A stretch of 64,000 nt of DNA from positions 248,001 through 312,000 of the forward strand of contig NZ_CP071528.1 of the NCBI RefSeq assembly GCF_023921225.1, written 5' to 3'. This DNA is from Legionella lytica (GTDB taxonomy: Bacteria; Pseudomonadota; Gammaproteobacteria; Legionellales; Legionellaceae). The position numbers were made by a program, and so were the translations under genes. The notes below the pieces were generated by a model, which was not told where the DNA came from, ran no database searches, and was given only the letters and a program-made list of their open reading frames with translations. Below are positions 27,653-36,524 of this stretch, in pieces (position 1 is the first letter of the stretch; each line of letters starts with the position of its first letter).

Positions 27653-28192
27653 TTAAAAAGTTATCGCGCGAACACATCTTACGTAACGGAAATTCTCACT
27701 CGTTTTAGCAGTGTAAAGCTGGAGGCTCGTACCATAATTGAAAACATGAACCCACGCATCGAATTTTGGAGCGCTGGAAGACTCAGTAGAAGTCCAATAA
27801 GAATAACCAGTTACAAAACTACCAAAACCAAGCTGGAATAAATTGGTATCAATATTAGGCAACCCGGCAGCGGTACAAACTGTATTATTCCCGTTAATTT
27901 GCAAACTCAAAATACATGATTGCTGAGAGCCTAGAATAAGTGGATTAGAACAATTTCCCGGGGTGCTTATCTGACTGATGCCCGTTATCGGCTGCATTAT
28001 TAGTGTATGTGTTTTTTTTGAATGGTTCGTCACTTGATATTTGATAATTTTTACACCATTAACTGGAACAGTTATATGGTTATTTGTTAACGGGATCAAG
28101 GAGAACAAAGGAATTCCCGCATGGGCGGGAGTTAGTACTAGAAGAGAGAGTATAGCCGTAACTACTTTTCTTACCAAAAATGATTTCTGCAT
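27653..28192 (-). CDS. Secreted Lcl-like/DUF1566 protein, shortened
   Basis: 179 residues from ATG 28192 (a TTG lies three codons earlier). Signal peptide 1-26. Residues about 28-105 match the N-terminal domain of the 4238-6013 protein (PLFSLIPLTNNHITV..., a Cys pair, CILSLQINGN). After NGN the sequence jumps to the C-terminal half of a DUF1566 domain (YSYWTSTESSS, YVRCVRAITF), whose usual first half (WYLPAICEM-type) is missing. It is therefore a fusion by internal deletion. Lcl-type domains mediate adhesion in Legionella; this copy may not fold. Confidence 0.65.
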   Translation of the reverse strand: MQKSFLVRKVVTAILSLLVLTPAHAGIPLFSLIPLTNNHITVPVNGVKIIKYQVTNHSKKTHTLIMQPITGISQISTPGNCSNPLILGSQQSCILSLQINGNNTVCTAAGLPNIDTNLFQLGFGSFVTGYSYWTSTESSSAPKFDAWVHVFNYGTSLQLYTAKTSENFRYVRCVRAITF

Positions 28193-28369
28193 TGATATCA
28201 ATAGCTTATTTAGGTGACTTTAAATGAATGTATCATTTGTGAGATGGTTCAAGGCAGCGGCTTGTTCGCGGAATCCCAACAAACCGTTTGGTGTAGACAG
28301 TGCGAGAATTTAGTGTCGGCCATGGCCGGATATGATATATCTAAGATTTTGATGATAAAGATGAGAAAT

Positions 28370-28411
28370 GTCGGGCCATGGACCCGACCTACGATAGCCC
28401 ATCGAGCTATC
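28370..28411 (-). terminator. Tandem hairpins
   Basis: Two perfect 6-bp stems, GATAGC/GCTATC (28393-28411) and GTCGGG/CCCGAC (28370-28388), lie at and just beyond the stop of the complement-strand 28411-28620 gene. Confidence 0.55.
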
Positions 28412-28620
28412 TAGTTACCAAAGCTAAATGATGGACCTTTTTGATCTTGCATCGCTTGGTATCCGAAAAAAGAAATTGTAACAGCCAGCGCAACAAAAAA
28501 AGCCGTCATTGATATTGCAGCTAATGAGCAAGCAGCAATAATACCGCCAACAACCATCATATTTTCTTTCGTTGCCAAGTTACTCAATTTATTATCATTG
28601 CCACCAAAAAAACCAGCCAT
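28411..28620 (-). CDS. Small membrane protein, 69 aa
   Basis: MAGFFGGNDNKLSNLATKEN, then one long or two close hydrophobic spans (residues about 21-56, VVGGIIAACSLAAISM / AFFVALAVTISFFGY) and a polar tail. GAGGAG lies 8 bases before ATG 28620, which decides the start. Unknown family. Confidence 0.65.
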   Translation of the reverse strand: MAGFFGGNDNKLSNLATKENMMVVGGIIAACSLAAISMTAFFVALAVTISFFGYQAMQDQKGPSFSFGN

Positions 28621-28820
28621 CAAACATCTCCTCTGTTAAATGATTAAATACCTGTAATTCACCCCATCCTCCCTCATGCTGTTCGGAATAAGGTGGAGAG
28701 TTACAAATAACAGGCGAATTGTATGATAATCAAACCATCCATGCAATTGAGCTTAATCTTTAAAAAATTCAAAAATAAATAGGTCTGTGTTTTTGAAATT
28801 TTGTAACAGAGAATTTATTT

Positions 28821-29057
28821 TTAACGACAGCCAGGCCTACACTCTTCAGGATTGTCACATTCCTGCTCTGAATATTCAGGTAGCTCTTCATTGCCGCCCA
28901 TAGTAAACCAAAATCCAATATTGGCAAGCCTCATTGCGTTTGAGCGCTGAAGTAAGGCCGGATCTTGAGGTGCAGTTTGGTTATAACTATTAAGCACCAT
29001 GGTCGGTGCTCTCGATAAAGTTGTAGATTGTTCTGTATCTTCAGGAATTCTCGGCAT
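28821..29057 (-). CDS. Small acidic Cys-containing protein, 78 aa
   Basis: MPRIPEDTEQSTTLSRAPTM..., Gln/Asn-rich middle, then an acidic C-terminus with four Cys or acid clusters (SEQECDNPEECRPGCR). No membrane span. The C-terminal CxxxxxxCxxxC could bind metal. Orphan; start at ATG 29057 without a strong ribosome site. Confidence 0.5.
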   Translation of the reverse strand: MPRIPEDTEQSTTLSRAPTMVLNSYNQTAPQDPALLQRSNAMRLANIGFWFTMGGNEELPEYSEQECDNPEECRPGCR

Positions 29058-29181
29058 AATAAGTGCTTAATAAAAGATTAAACTGTATTTTAATTTATTT
29101 ACATAATTTAAACAAACATTAGATGCCACCCTCATCCCAATTTCCCCTCAAGCAGGGTAAAGACCTCCTGCCCAGATGTAC

Positions 29182-29513
29182 TTAGCTAATAGAACAACCA
29201 CCGGATTTAGGGGCATGCTTACTGCCGGGATTAAGAGTTTCTTCAATATCGAACTCCAGTCCTTGGGTTACATTAACGGTCCAATCTTTGATAAGGGCTA
29301 TCTTATCATTTGTTTTGGAACTTGCCTCAATACAAGGAAGCAAATACATTTTAGAAAACTTTTTAATCTGCTCTATTCTTTCTTGCGCTTCAACATCGTT
29401 TTGCGTTATATCTGACTTCGTGATAACAACAAGAGTATCAACATTATCTATTGAACTTGCTCTGGCCATCTGTACGTAATCCTCAAAATTACTTACAGAG
29501 TCATTGCTATATA
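29182..29513 (-). pseudogene. Ras/Rab-like small GTPase, 3' half, with CaaX box
   Basis: The open part has the guanine-recognition motif TKSD (NKxD class) in LVVITKSDITQND, the EASSK motif (SAK class) and a C-terminal tail ending GGCSIS, a CaaX prenylation box. Reading upstream past ATG 29469 the frame continues VYSNDSVSNFEDYVQMARAS, the helix before the NKxD strand, then hits a stop near 29514. The P-loop and switch regions are absent, so the gene is 5'-truncated. Eukaryotic-type GTPases with host-prenylated tails are known among Legionella translocated proteins. Confidence 0.65.
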
Positions 29514-29606
29514 CTCAACACATAGATCATTAAGTTATTTAACAACACCACTTCAGACTTTATTTTTTGAGTATGTAATTGACTCCATCCATTTTAAAGG
29601 TACTAT

Positions 29607-29660
29607 AGCGAGGCTTTGGCGGTAGCTAGCCCTTAGCTATGCAACGCCAGACGCTTTTTA
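29607..29660 (+). terminator. Long hairpin with T-run (terminator or attenuator)
   Basis: Nested pairs AGCG/CGCT, GGCG/CGCC and TAGCTA/TAGCTA, followed by TTTTT. It points towards the acyltransferase gene (start 29729), and no plus-strand gene lies before it, so it may be an attenuator. Confidence 0.45.
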
Positions 29661-29728
29661 AAGGAATGTGATTATTAAATTTAATCACGAAAATACAATC
29701 TTGTACTGATTTTAAAGGAGTAATTAAC

Positions 29729-30730
29729 ATGGGCTTTAATTCCCATTTAGACCCACTTAACAATTATGATGAGTCTGGATCCAGTGCTTATACTACCTTG
29801 TTCCTCCTGACTGGCCTTGCTGTAGCTACGTATACATTTATACGGTTCGCTGAGTCTAAAAATCGTCTTAATTATGGCAATAGGTTTGCCGAGATAATAG
29901 CAGGTTTCTTAATCCTTATGATGCGCATGTTGCATACCCGCAGTGACGATTTGAAGATTCCGAATGCAGAAAATAAAATAATCACTATAGGTCCACATCG
30001 AACCGGCTGGGAAGCAATTGCTGTTGCTTCAAAAATGGAAGGAACGCCACCTCGTTTTTTTGCTACAACTAACTTTGATTCTATACCCGTCGTTTCTTCC
30101 TTTATGAAGATGTATAAAACAATACCAGTAAATGCGAATGCAACAAGAGGGGATAATGGACGCTCAGCTAATGCGGATGCGCTCGATAATGCGAGCAAGG
30201 TACTCAGTGAAAATGGTTGTGTTGCACTTTTTCCTCAAGGGAATTTCGCACGATTAGGCGAGGAGCCTCCAAGAGTGTATGCCGGAGCAGCTAAGCTTGC
30301 CTTGCAGAATAAAGTACCTATCCAGGTAATTAGACTGGATGGTTTCTGGTGTTTGCAAAATCCTCTCATTCCTACGTTTATTCGCAATAATACGCATTAT
30401 CGTGCATTTTTATCGTTCTTTCATATGAATAATGTGCGAGCAACACTGTGTTGTACAATTGATTTTCACTTAAAGCCCGAAAATGAGAATCTAAGTGATG
30501 AAGAAAAAATAGATGAAATATGCGCCCAACTATATTCATTCTATCGTCACACAGATGAGCTTAGTGCTAAACAAATCGAGGCCATTAAACCAGAAATAGA
30601 GAAAAAAACTCATCTCCTAATTTGGCGCAATAAAGTCGAACAAGATGGGTTAAGAAAACAACTGCAAAGCTTAAAGAAAGAAGAGGCTGAGTTGGAAGAG
30701 CCAACGCTAGCATCGATGAAATTAAGTTAA
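29729..30730 (+). CDS. PlsC-type acyltransferase, effector-like, 333 aa
   Basis: Membrane spans at about 22-40 and 53-68 precede the acyltransferase fold. The HX4D block reads GPHRTGWEA, so Asp is replaced by Glu (His90-Glu95). The FPEGT block reads FPQGNFAR (168-175). The family (1-acylglycerol-3-phosphate acyltransferase) moves acyl groups to lysophospholipids; the substitutions may alter or weaken activity. The C-terminus is coiled and acidic (LKKEEAELEEPTLASMKLS), the E-block type found in Dot/Icm substrates. AAGGAG lies 8 bases before ATG. Single gene with a hairpin behind. Confidence 0.75.
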   Translation: MGFNSHLDPLNNYDESGSSAYTTLFLLTGLAVATYTFIRFAESKNRLNYGNRFAEIIAGFLILMMRMLHTRSDDLKIPNAENKIITIGPHRTGWEAIAVASKMEGTPPRFFATTNFDSIPVVSSFMKMYKTIPVNANATRGDNGRSANADALDNASKVLSENGCVALFPQGNFARLGEEPPRVYAGAAKLALQNKVPIQVIRLDGFWCLQNPLIPTFIRNNTHYRAFLSFFHMNNVRATLCCTIDFHLKPENENLSDEEKIDEICAQLYSFYRHTDELSAKQIEAIKPEIEKKTHLLIWRNKVEQDGLRKQLQSLKKEEAELEEPTLASMKLS

Positions 30731-30740
30731 CTTAATCAAA

Positions 30741-30758
30741 GCCACGTAGCTTCGTGGC
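30741..30758 (+). terminator. Hairpin after the acyltransferase gene
   Basis: GCCACG/CGTGGC with a 6-base loop, 10 bases after the stop. A 16-base palindrome (ATTAAGTTAACTTAAT) overlaps the stop codon just before it. Confidence 0.5.
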
Positions 30759-31042
30759 TAAAGTCCTGCAAATACTACCAATTTAATTTTTGAGGTTGTG
30801 ACCGAATTTTAATTCGCGCCGCAGCCTCTTTGCAATATCTTACGGGCTTACCCTAACCCAGGATTTATACGCAATGGGAATAATCGTTATGGTACTATTT
30901 ACAGAGCCTACTATTGCTTGTATGCAATTATTGAGGCGTACTACAACAAAGAGTGTAGTCCGTTATCTGTATCGCGGGTAGTTAGTATGATTCATGATGT
31001 TATTTTTGATACAATGTTTTTTTTTAAGTGAAAATATACTTC

Positions 31043-31762
31043 ATGGATATACCCAAAAATAAAGCTATTGCCGCTTCAGCTACTCAGGAGCTAAAAGCTC
31101 TGTTTGAGATTGACAATACCAACAGAAAAACTGCTTGGTATAGTCGTCTCATAACCTGTCTACCTCACGCGATCTTCACGAGTGGTGAGCCTGAGATCAT
31201 CTTCAATCCTGCCGGTCTCACTTATTATAATCTTGAGCTTACAGAAACCGTCCTTGAAGAAGGCAACATCATAACAAGTTACACCATTCCTGAGCTCATT
31301 GATACGTTTCTAATCAATGAAGGGGTTGGCATAGCCATTGAGGCACGTAATCCCAAACAAGCGATTGATCTCAGTTACGGCGACGTACTAGGTTTTCATC
31401 TCTATCGAACGTTTGCTGAACCTGAGGATCATCCCTTCAAAACAGAGAAGCCGCATCCTGATATTATTCGCGAAGGCACTGATCTCCTCATCAGCGACGT
31501 ACCCGCGCAGATCCTGCCCGCTACCTCAATAAAATTACTTGGAGCGATTATGCAGCATTTCGGCATCGACGATCCCAAAATAAAGCTCGTCTATCTCTCA
31601 GAAACAGATCAGCATGAGTTAGTCTTCTCGATTGATAAGAATCAATTTACACCTAGCCAAATACAAGCATTACTCCAAAAACTAGGCTGGTTTTTACCAA
31701 GATATTACTCCTATTTGGCTTGTGATCTGAATAATGTATCCCCTCTAGTTGAAAAACACTAA
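31043..31762 (+). CDS. Hypothetical soluble protein, 239 aa
   Basis: MDIPKNKAIAASATQELKAL..., no signal peptide or membrane segment, alpha/beta in appearance. GTG 31028 lies five codons upstream in frame; neither start has a strong ribosome site. I do not recognise the family. The coding DNA is visibly richer in G and C than its neighbours, suggesting a different origin. It is followed by a strong hairpin. Confidence 0.65.
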   Translation: MDIPKNKAIAASATQELKALFEIDNTNRKTAWYSRLITCLPHAIFTSGEPEIIFNPAGLTYYNLELTETVLEEGNIITSYTIPELIDTFLINEGVGIAIEARNPKQAIDLSYGDVLGFHLYRTFAEPEDHPFKTEKPHPDIIREGTDLLISDVPAQILPATSIKLLGAIMQHFGIDDPKIKLVYLSETDQHELVFSIDKNQFTPSQIQALLQKLGWFLPRYYSYLACDLNNVSPLVEKH

Positions 31763-31808
31763 ACCCAGCATGGGCTTCCTTACCACTCATATCCTATCAA
31801 TGAATACT

Positions 31809-31835
31809 GGTCTGATTATGCTACATAATCAGGCC
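31809..31835 (+). terminator. Terminator-like hairpin
   Basis: 12-bp stem GGTCTGATTATG / CATAATCAGGCC with a 3-base loop, 47 bases after the preceding stop, followed by an AT-rich tail. Confidence 0.6.
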
Positions 31836-31903
31836 TATAAATTTTAGATGTCTACTCTGTATATCCGAATCCATATGAAATAATCCTGAGCATTTAATAA
31901 TCT

Positions 31904-31925
31904 CTTAATTTTTTTTAATTATAAT
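31904..31925 (+). promoter_or_regulatory. Possible PmrA-like box and -10
   Basis: CTTAAT then TTTAAT ten bases apart, directly followed by TATAAT (31920-31925), 43 bases before ATG 31968. PmrA sites are tandem TTAA-type half-sites about 11 bases apart and control many Legionella effector genes. The spacing here is one base short, so the call is weak. Confidence 0.3.
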
Positions 31926-31967
31926 ACTGTTCAATATTTAGTTAAATTGTTTATTAAAAGAGATAAC

Positions 31968-32867
31968 ATGCCAAGTCATAATGAAAAATACGTAACCAAA
32001 CATGAACGTCATTACTATAAAGAAGCGAAGAAAAAAATAGTTCATATAAAAAGCAAAACAGAACAAAAGAAAATTGACGAATTTATGGATGAACATTCGA
32101 CTACTCCTGATGGTACGAGTCGTGAATCAGGTTATTCAGCTTATTTATTTGGGATAAGAAAAGTTAGAATCAATAGATCCATGCTGATAAAAGAAAAAAC
32201 AAGTGAGGGTAATTATTTCCTTTCAAGAGCCTCAAGAGCTCCTAAATTACCTGTTTCTTGTCTCGCATCAGCAGAACATATCGTAGCCATGCAAAATGAT
32301 GTTACTGATTTTAAATTAGAATCTGAGCCAGCAACAAAGCAGCAGGTCATGTATCAAGTTTTAGTATCGTGCAGTACAGATAAACTGAATATCAAACAGG
32401 AAACTGCCGCTCTTTTAAAGCGTATCCATCAATACGATGGCACCTTAAATAAAAATAATGTCTCTATTATCTTTGACCAAGAAAAGAAGGTCTTTGAGAT
32501 TCAAGTCAGTACTCAAGATGCAGATATTCAGTTACTGATTCAAGCATTAACTAGTGTAAAAAAATACACAATAGTTAGTTGTGATTTTGCTGACATAGAT
32601 TTAAACCAAGGGGTTTGTTTGGTTAAGGAAGATACATCCAACCCTATCCATGCCTTAGTTAATATCGCAACCCCCAAAACAGATGCAGGTGAAAAAGGGT
32701 TTCTCGAGCGAGATGCTGGTACTACTTCAGGACGTACGGCGGCATCCTATCAGGACAGAAATTGGACTTTTAATTTCTTTTCCAGCATACCTGATATGCG
32801 AGAAAAAACCGGTTATCCACCAAATGCTTATGCGATAAAAATTTTTAGATCCATGCAAGATATGTAA
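31968..32867 (+). CDS. Orphan effector-like protein, 299 aa
   Basis: Start at ATG 31968 (AGAGATAAC before it); the frame is open seven codons further. Basic Lys-rich N-terminus (KHERHYYKEAKKKIVHIKSK), then an alpha/beta region with VMYQVLVSCSTDKLNIKQE and FEIQVSTQDADIQLLIQAL, which looks like a small repeated ferredoxin-type fold. No membrane span. Orphan; C-terminus IKIFRSMQDM. Possible Dot/Icm substrate by context only. Confidence 0.6.
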   Translation: MPSHNEKYVTKHERHYYKEAKKKIVHIKSKTEQKKIDEFMDEHSTTPDGTSRESGYSAYLFGIRKVRINRSMLIKEKTSEGNYFLSRASRAPKLPVSCLASAEHIVAMQNDVTDFKLESEPATKQQVMYQVLVSCSTDKLNIKQETAALLKRIHQYDGTLNKNNVSIIFDQEKKVFEIQVSTQDADIQLLIQALTSVKKYTIVSCDFADIDLNQGVCLVKEDTSNPIHALVNIATPKTDAGEKGFLERDAGTTSGRTAASYQDRNWTFNFFSSIPDMREKTGYPPNAYAIKIFRSMQDM

Positions 32868-32910
32868 CAAAAGGTTCTGCAGATATTCCATGACAATAGG
32901 CCGGACTCTC

Positions 32911-32937
32911 GATGTGACTGCGGATATCAGTCACATC
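32911..32937 (+). terminator. Perfect 10-bp hairpin
   Basis: GATGTGACTG / CAGTCACATC with a 7-base loop, 43 bases after the preceding stop. No T-run. The rest of the gap 32868-33212 shows no gene. Confidence 0.5.
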
Positions 32938-33212
32938 CCTGAGCTGACTACCATTTTGTTATGATGCCCATGCCCGAAATAGACCTTTGAATATGCTCAA
33001 ATTAAGAGCCCTCACCGCCCGCCAAATTTTTCAAAATTTTACTGGGAAAATACCTTCATCTTATGGATAATTGCGCAGTAATTTTTTCAGAGTGTACACA
33101 GGAATAACAGTAATAGCCCTCGCATTGAAAAAATTAAAGGAAGTGCAATTAGAGAAACGGAGCAATCTGTCTGTTTCTATGCTGTTTTGATTTTTAAAAA
33201 GGATGTACTAAA

Positions 33213-34835
33213 TTGATAAATAACACTTTTTGCAATAAAGAGAAAGTGCTCCGTGTTGTAAATGCTTCTTGTAAATCTACAATATTTAGCTTGAAGCCAC
33301 TATCAAAAATGCTATTTGCATCATGTATCCTGGTTGGCGTATCCACACCGATTAATGCTGAAACGGAAAAAAATACTAAAGCCCCCCCCCAAAGAAGCGG
33401 TGAATAAGAAAACTTGGTCTGATAAAAAAATTCATCTGGGTCAAGTAACAATCACCCCAGGAGGTTTCTTTGCTGGCGAGGGGGTTTGGCGTTCGCGTAA
33501 TATCATGACGGATATGGGTTCAAATTTTGCCGCAATTCCAACACTAAATTTACCTCAAGCTTATATGAAGGAGTTTCGTTTATCTGCCCGTCAGAGCCGT
33601 CTCTCAGCATTGGAGGAGGGCAATATTGATCCACAAACTCTCCTTTCAGGTTATGTTGAAACAGACTTCTTAAGCAATGGTTCTGGTAACTCGAATGAGA
33701 GCAACTCATTTGACTTACGAATCCGCCAATTCTATGCCAGTGTCGATTGGACCCAACCGGGATGGCATCTTCTTGCGGGACAAGCCTGGACACTCATGAC
33801 GTTAAATAATGATGGCATTACTCCACGTCATGAAGTACTTCCGCCAACTATTGATGCCCAATACCTTGTTGGTTTTATATGGAAGCGTCAACCTCAAGTT
33901 CGAGTGACAAAAAATTTTGGTCAACGATTCTGGGCTGCAGTATCGGTTGAAAATGCACAAACCCTGTTCGGGGGAACTCCGGCTTGTATTCCTGCCCCTG
34001 TAGGAGTAGGCCCTGCTTTTAATGGAATTAGCAATATCTTTTGTAACGCCCCGGGTACTCAGTTTTTACCCGTAGCAAACTTTTTCTCGTTTAACCAGGT
34101 TCCTGATGTTGTAGGAAAAGTTGCTTATCAAGATACACTCAATAATCATAAGGTCCATCTGGAAGTATTTGGTATCTACCGTGATTTTTATGATCGTGTA
34201 TATTACACAGATGGTACAAAAACCAGCATAAATACCACAGGATATGGTGCCGGAGTCGGAACTTTCATTGAAATTATTCCAAAAAAATTAGATATTCAAG
34301 GAAGCGCGCTATTAGGTAGCGGTATCGGCAGCTATTCTTCAGGAGTCTTACCCGACGTAACTTTTGCTCAAAACGGTTCATTGAAACCAATTGATGAATT
34401 TACGATCATGGCCGGGATTACAGCACATATCACCCGGGCTCTTGATATCTATGTTTTTGGGGCAAGGAACAACAAAAAGCAACTTATTTTTATTCTCCTC
34501 CTCCAACGAATAATTTCTTTGGTTTAGGTATTCCTGACGCGAATAACTCTGGTTGCAGTACTGAAGGAGGCATCTGTGCGGGAAACACCAAAGAATTGTG
34601 GCAAATAACGACTGGCTTATGGGATAAAATCTACGAGGGAGCATACGGTCAATTCAGAGCCGGCTTACAATATTCCTATACGAAAAAAATTCTATTCCCA
34701 GGCACTGGCGCACACGAAGGCGGCATCCCTGTCGGAAAAGCTGTTGGTGGCCAAACAAATGACAATATGGTATTTTTTAGCTTACGTTATTTCCCTTTCG
34801 AAAACAGCGCTGCAACACCTGCTTCGATGAAATAG
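33213..34835 (+). pseudogene. DcaP-like outer-membrane porin with two frameshifts
   Basis: Frame 1 (TTG 33213 or ATG 33309) encodes a signal peptide (MLFASCILVGVSTPINA) and stops just after a run of nine C (33382-33390). With eight C it would read on as KEAVNKKTWSDKK... into the long second frame to about 34460. That frame has the porin core (LSGYVETDFL, DLRIRQFYASVDWTQPGWHL, AGQAWTLMT). Near 34465 one base is missing, and the last part continues in a third frame (ATYFYSPPPTNNFFGLG) to FFSLRYFPFENSA and the stop at 34833-34835. The family forms trimeric outer-membrane channels for small solutes. Two breaks suggest decay, though the C-run could be phase-variable. Confidence 0.8.
33382..33390 (+). 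repeat. Poly-C tract (9 C) in the porin gene
   Basis: Nine consecutive C within codons following the signal peptide. One C fewer joins the two reading frames. Such runs slip during replication. Confidence 0.8.
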
Positions 34836-34851
34836 CCATTTCGGCTATTTC
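34829..34851 (+). terminator. Hairpin overlapping the porin stop codon
   Basis: GAAATAGCC / GGCTATTTC, 9-bp stem with a 5-base loop; the stop codon TAG lies in the first arm. Confidence 0.6.
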
Positions 34852-35014
34852 ATATCAATTTTATGAAACTATAGGGACGATGCAAAAATTCTATCATTCA
34901 GTTGAAGTGTCATCCCTTTTTTGTATACATGAGTAAGATTCTGATTATCTACTATACAACCAGATTAAAAATATTGGTCTATACTTAAACTTTATGATGC
35001 GCATGGAGGATATC

Positions 35015-35095
35015 ATGAAATATTTTATTGCCTGGTTATTAGGTGTCCCTATTAGTATTCTCATTCTTGTGTGGTTATTTGCCCGCATTTTCTAA
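35015..35095 (+). CDS. 26-aa membrane micropeptide
   Basis: ATG 35015 has GGAGG 6 bases upstream. The peptide MKYFIAWLLGVPISILILVW... is a single hydrophobic span ending FARIF. It is too short for usual gene finders, but the strong ribosome site and position at the head of the stress-type cluster argue that it is real. Similar tiny membrane peptides accompany CsbD/YqjD genes in other gamma-proteobacteria. Confidence 0.7.
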   Translation: MKYFIAWLLGVPISILILVWLFARIF

Positions 35096-35162
35096 AATAG
35101 ATAAGCAGTAATATTTACCCGCGTAAAACGATTTGTCTCACAAAAATACAGGAGTAATTATT

Positions 35163-35357
35163 ATGAACAAAGATATATTCCAAGGAAAATGGGAAGAAAT
35201 AAAAGGAAAAATGAAACAAGCATGGGGGAAGCTTACTGATGATGACTACAAAGAAATCGAAGGAAATCATCAGGAGATCTATGGAAAATTACAAAAACAT
35301 TACGGCTATACCAAAGAAGAGGCAGAGAAAATAGTTAAAGATTTTCAGGACAAATAA
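35163..35357 (+). CDS. CsbD-family stress protein, 64 aa
   Basis: MNKDIFQGKWEEIKGKMKQA opens the protein and GYTKEEAEKIVKDFQ closes it, spanning the whole CsbD family signature. ATG 35163 is chosen because GGAG precedes it; a TTG at 35133 is in frame but unlikely. CsbD-like proteins are small, soluble, abundant in stationary phase or stress, and of unknown mechanism. First larger gene of a same-strand cluster to 36506. Confidence 0.9.
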   Translation: MNKDIFQGKWEEIKGKMKQAWGKLTDDDYKEIEGNHQEIYGKLQKHYGYTKEEAEKIVKDFQDK

Positions 35358-35380
35358 TTCCATTTATCAAGGAGAAACAA

Positions 35381-35620
35381 ATGAAAAAATTAATAATGGT
35401 TTTGCTTGTACTAAGCACTTCCGCTGTATATGCAGTATCAACCACTGACATTACCCAAAATTGGGTATGTACTACAAATGCAAGCAGCAGTGACGTCGCC
35501 ACGGATAAAGCTGCTGATGAGCAAATGGCAAAGACCCATAATTCAGCCGCATCCAGTTTTGAGTTTGCTGTTAAAAACTGTCGCGATTGCACAAAAATAA
35601 CCTGTGAAGCAAAAGAGTAA
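35381..35620 (+). CDS. Small exported Cys protein, 79 aa
   Basis: Signal peptide MKKLIMVLLVLSTSAVYA (1-18), then a 61-residue mature peptide with four Cys (WVCTT, NCRDCTKITC). AAGGAGAAAC precedes the start. Probably periplasmic with two disulfides or a metal site. It is 23 bases after csbD, so the same operon. Family not recognised. Confidence 0.75.
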   Translation: MKKLIMVLLVLSTSAVYAVSTTDITQNWVCTTNASSSDVATDKAADEQMAKTHNSAASSFEFAVKNCRDCTKITCEAKE

Positions 35621-35650
35621 CAAAAATTTATCTCATCAAGGAGGATTAAA

Positions 35651-35989
35651 ATGAAAAATCATAATGTGGTAAAAGCCAGTGAAATCACTGGCGTAAAAGT
35701 CCAGAATACCTCTGGAGAAAATATCGGAGATATTAACGAAGTTGTTCTTGATAAAATATCAGGACAAGTTAATTATCTGGTTTTAGATTTTGGTGGATTC
35801 CTTGGTTTTGGAAATAAATTTTTTGCTGTGCCTTGGAATGCATTTTCCTACGATAAAGAGGACGATTGCTTTGTTTTAAATGTTGATAAAGATCGTTTAA
35901 AAAATGCTCCTGGCTTTGATAAGGAACATTGGCCTAATTTCGCCGATCGTAGTGTCACAGAGTCAATTACTAAGTATTACCAAATATAA
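35651..35989 (+). CDS. PRC-barrel domain protein, 112 aa
   Basis: KASEITGVKVQNTSGENIGD begins the PRC-barrel, with strands VNYLVLDFGGFLGFGNKFFA and VPWNAFSYD, typical of stand-alone PRC-barrel proteins of the stress class. AGGAGGA lies 8 bases before ATG. No signal peptide. Cytosolic scaffold-type function likely but unproven. Part of the cluster. Confidence 0.88.
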   Translation: MKNHNVVKASEITGVKVQNTSGENIGDINEVVLDKISGQVNYLVLDFGGFLGFGNKFFAVPWNAFSYDKEDDCFVLNVDKDRLKNAPGFDKEHWPNFADRSVTESITKYYQI

Positions 35990-36041
35990 CTAAAAGTTGA
36001 TTGCTCCTCAGGAGCAATCAACCCTACTTATGGAGGTCAAT

Positions 36042-36197
36042 ATGTTAAGTACTATATTGATAATTCTATTGATTTTACTGCTCATAGGAGGTCTACCCAG
36101 ATGGAATTACAGCAAAGACTGGGGATATGGGCCTAGTGGTTTAGTTGGAACACTACTGGTTATTTTACTTATTTTAGCTTTATTAGGTCGTATTTAA
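36042..36197 (+). CDS. DUF3309-type small membrane protein, 51 aa
   Basis: MLSTILIILLILLLIGGLPR, then WNYSKDWGYGPSG and a second span LVGTLLVILLILALLGRI: the DUF3309 pattern of two short spans around a GYGPSG turn. ATG 36042 has GGAGG 5 bases before it; the frame upstream (from 35997) is not part of the protein. Operon member with the PRC-barrel gene. Confidence 0.88.
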   Translation: MLSTILIILLILLLIGGLPRWNYSKDWGYGPSGLVGTLLVILLILALLGRI

Positions 36198-36269
36198 AAA
36201 AATGGGGCACTTATATGTGTTCATTTTGAATAAGATTACTTCTTAGGATATTTTTAGGAGATTGCAATT

Positions 36270-36506
36270 ATGGACAATATTGACCATTTTAAAGATAAAT
36301 TAAAAGAAAGTACCGAAGACACGCTCGAGAAAGTAAAAGATAAGGCTGAATACTTAAGTGATTCGGTAAAAAAACAGGCTTGTGATGTTCAAAAAAATTT
36401 AGAATGTAATTACGAGGAATTGGTTAGTCAAATCAAAGAAAAACCTATTAAATCCGTTCTTATTGCAGCAGGAGTTGGTTATTTAATTTCAAAATTTTTA
36501 AAATAG
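36270..36506 (+). CDS. YqjD/ElaB-type (DUF883) ribosome-associated membrane protein
   Basis: 78 residues: an amphipathic helix (DHFKDKLKESTEDTLEKVKD) and a C-terminal span (KPIKSVLIAAGVGYLISKFL), the layout of the YqjD/ElaB family, which tether inactive ribosomes to the inner membrane in stationary phase. AGGAG precedes ATG. Last gene of the stress cluster, followed by a hairpin. Confidence 0.85.
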   Translation: MDNIDHFKDKLKESTEDTLEKVKDKAEYLSDSVKKQACDVQKNLECNYEELVSQIKEKPIKSVLIAAGVGYLISKFLK

Positions 36507-36524
36507 CTAACAGTTCACCTCAGT

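Noticed and set aside
28214..28414. 66-codon plus-strand frame
   Set aside because: It covers the tandem hairpins after the small membrane gene and has no family or ribosome site.
29600..29660. tRNA-like fold
   Set aside because: The pairing makes one nested hairpin with a T-run; no acceptor, anticodon or T-loop signature.
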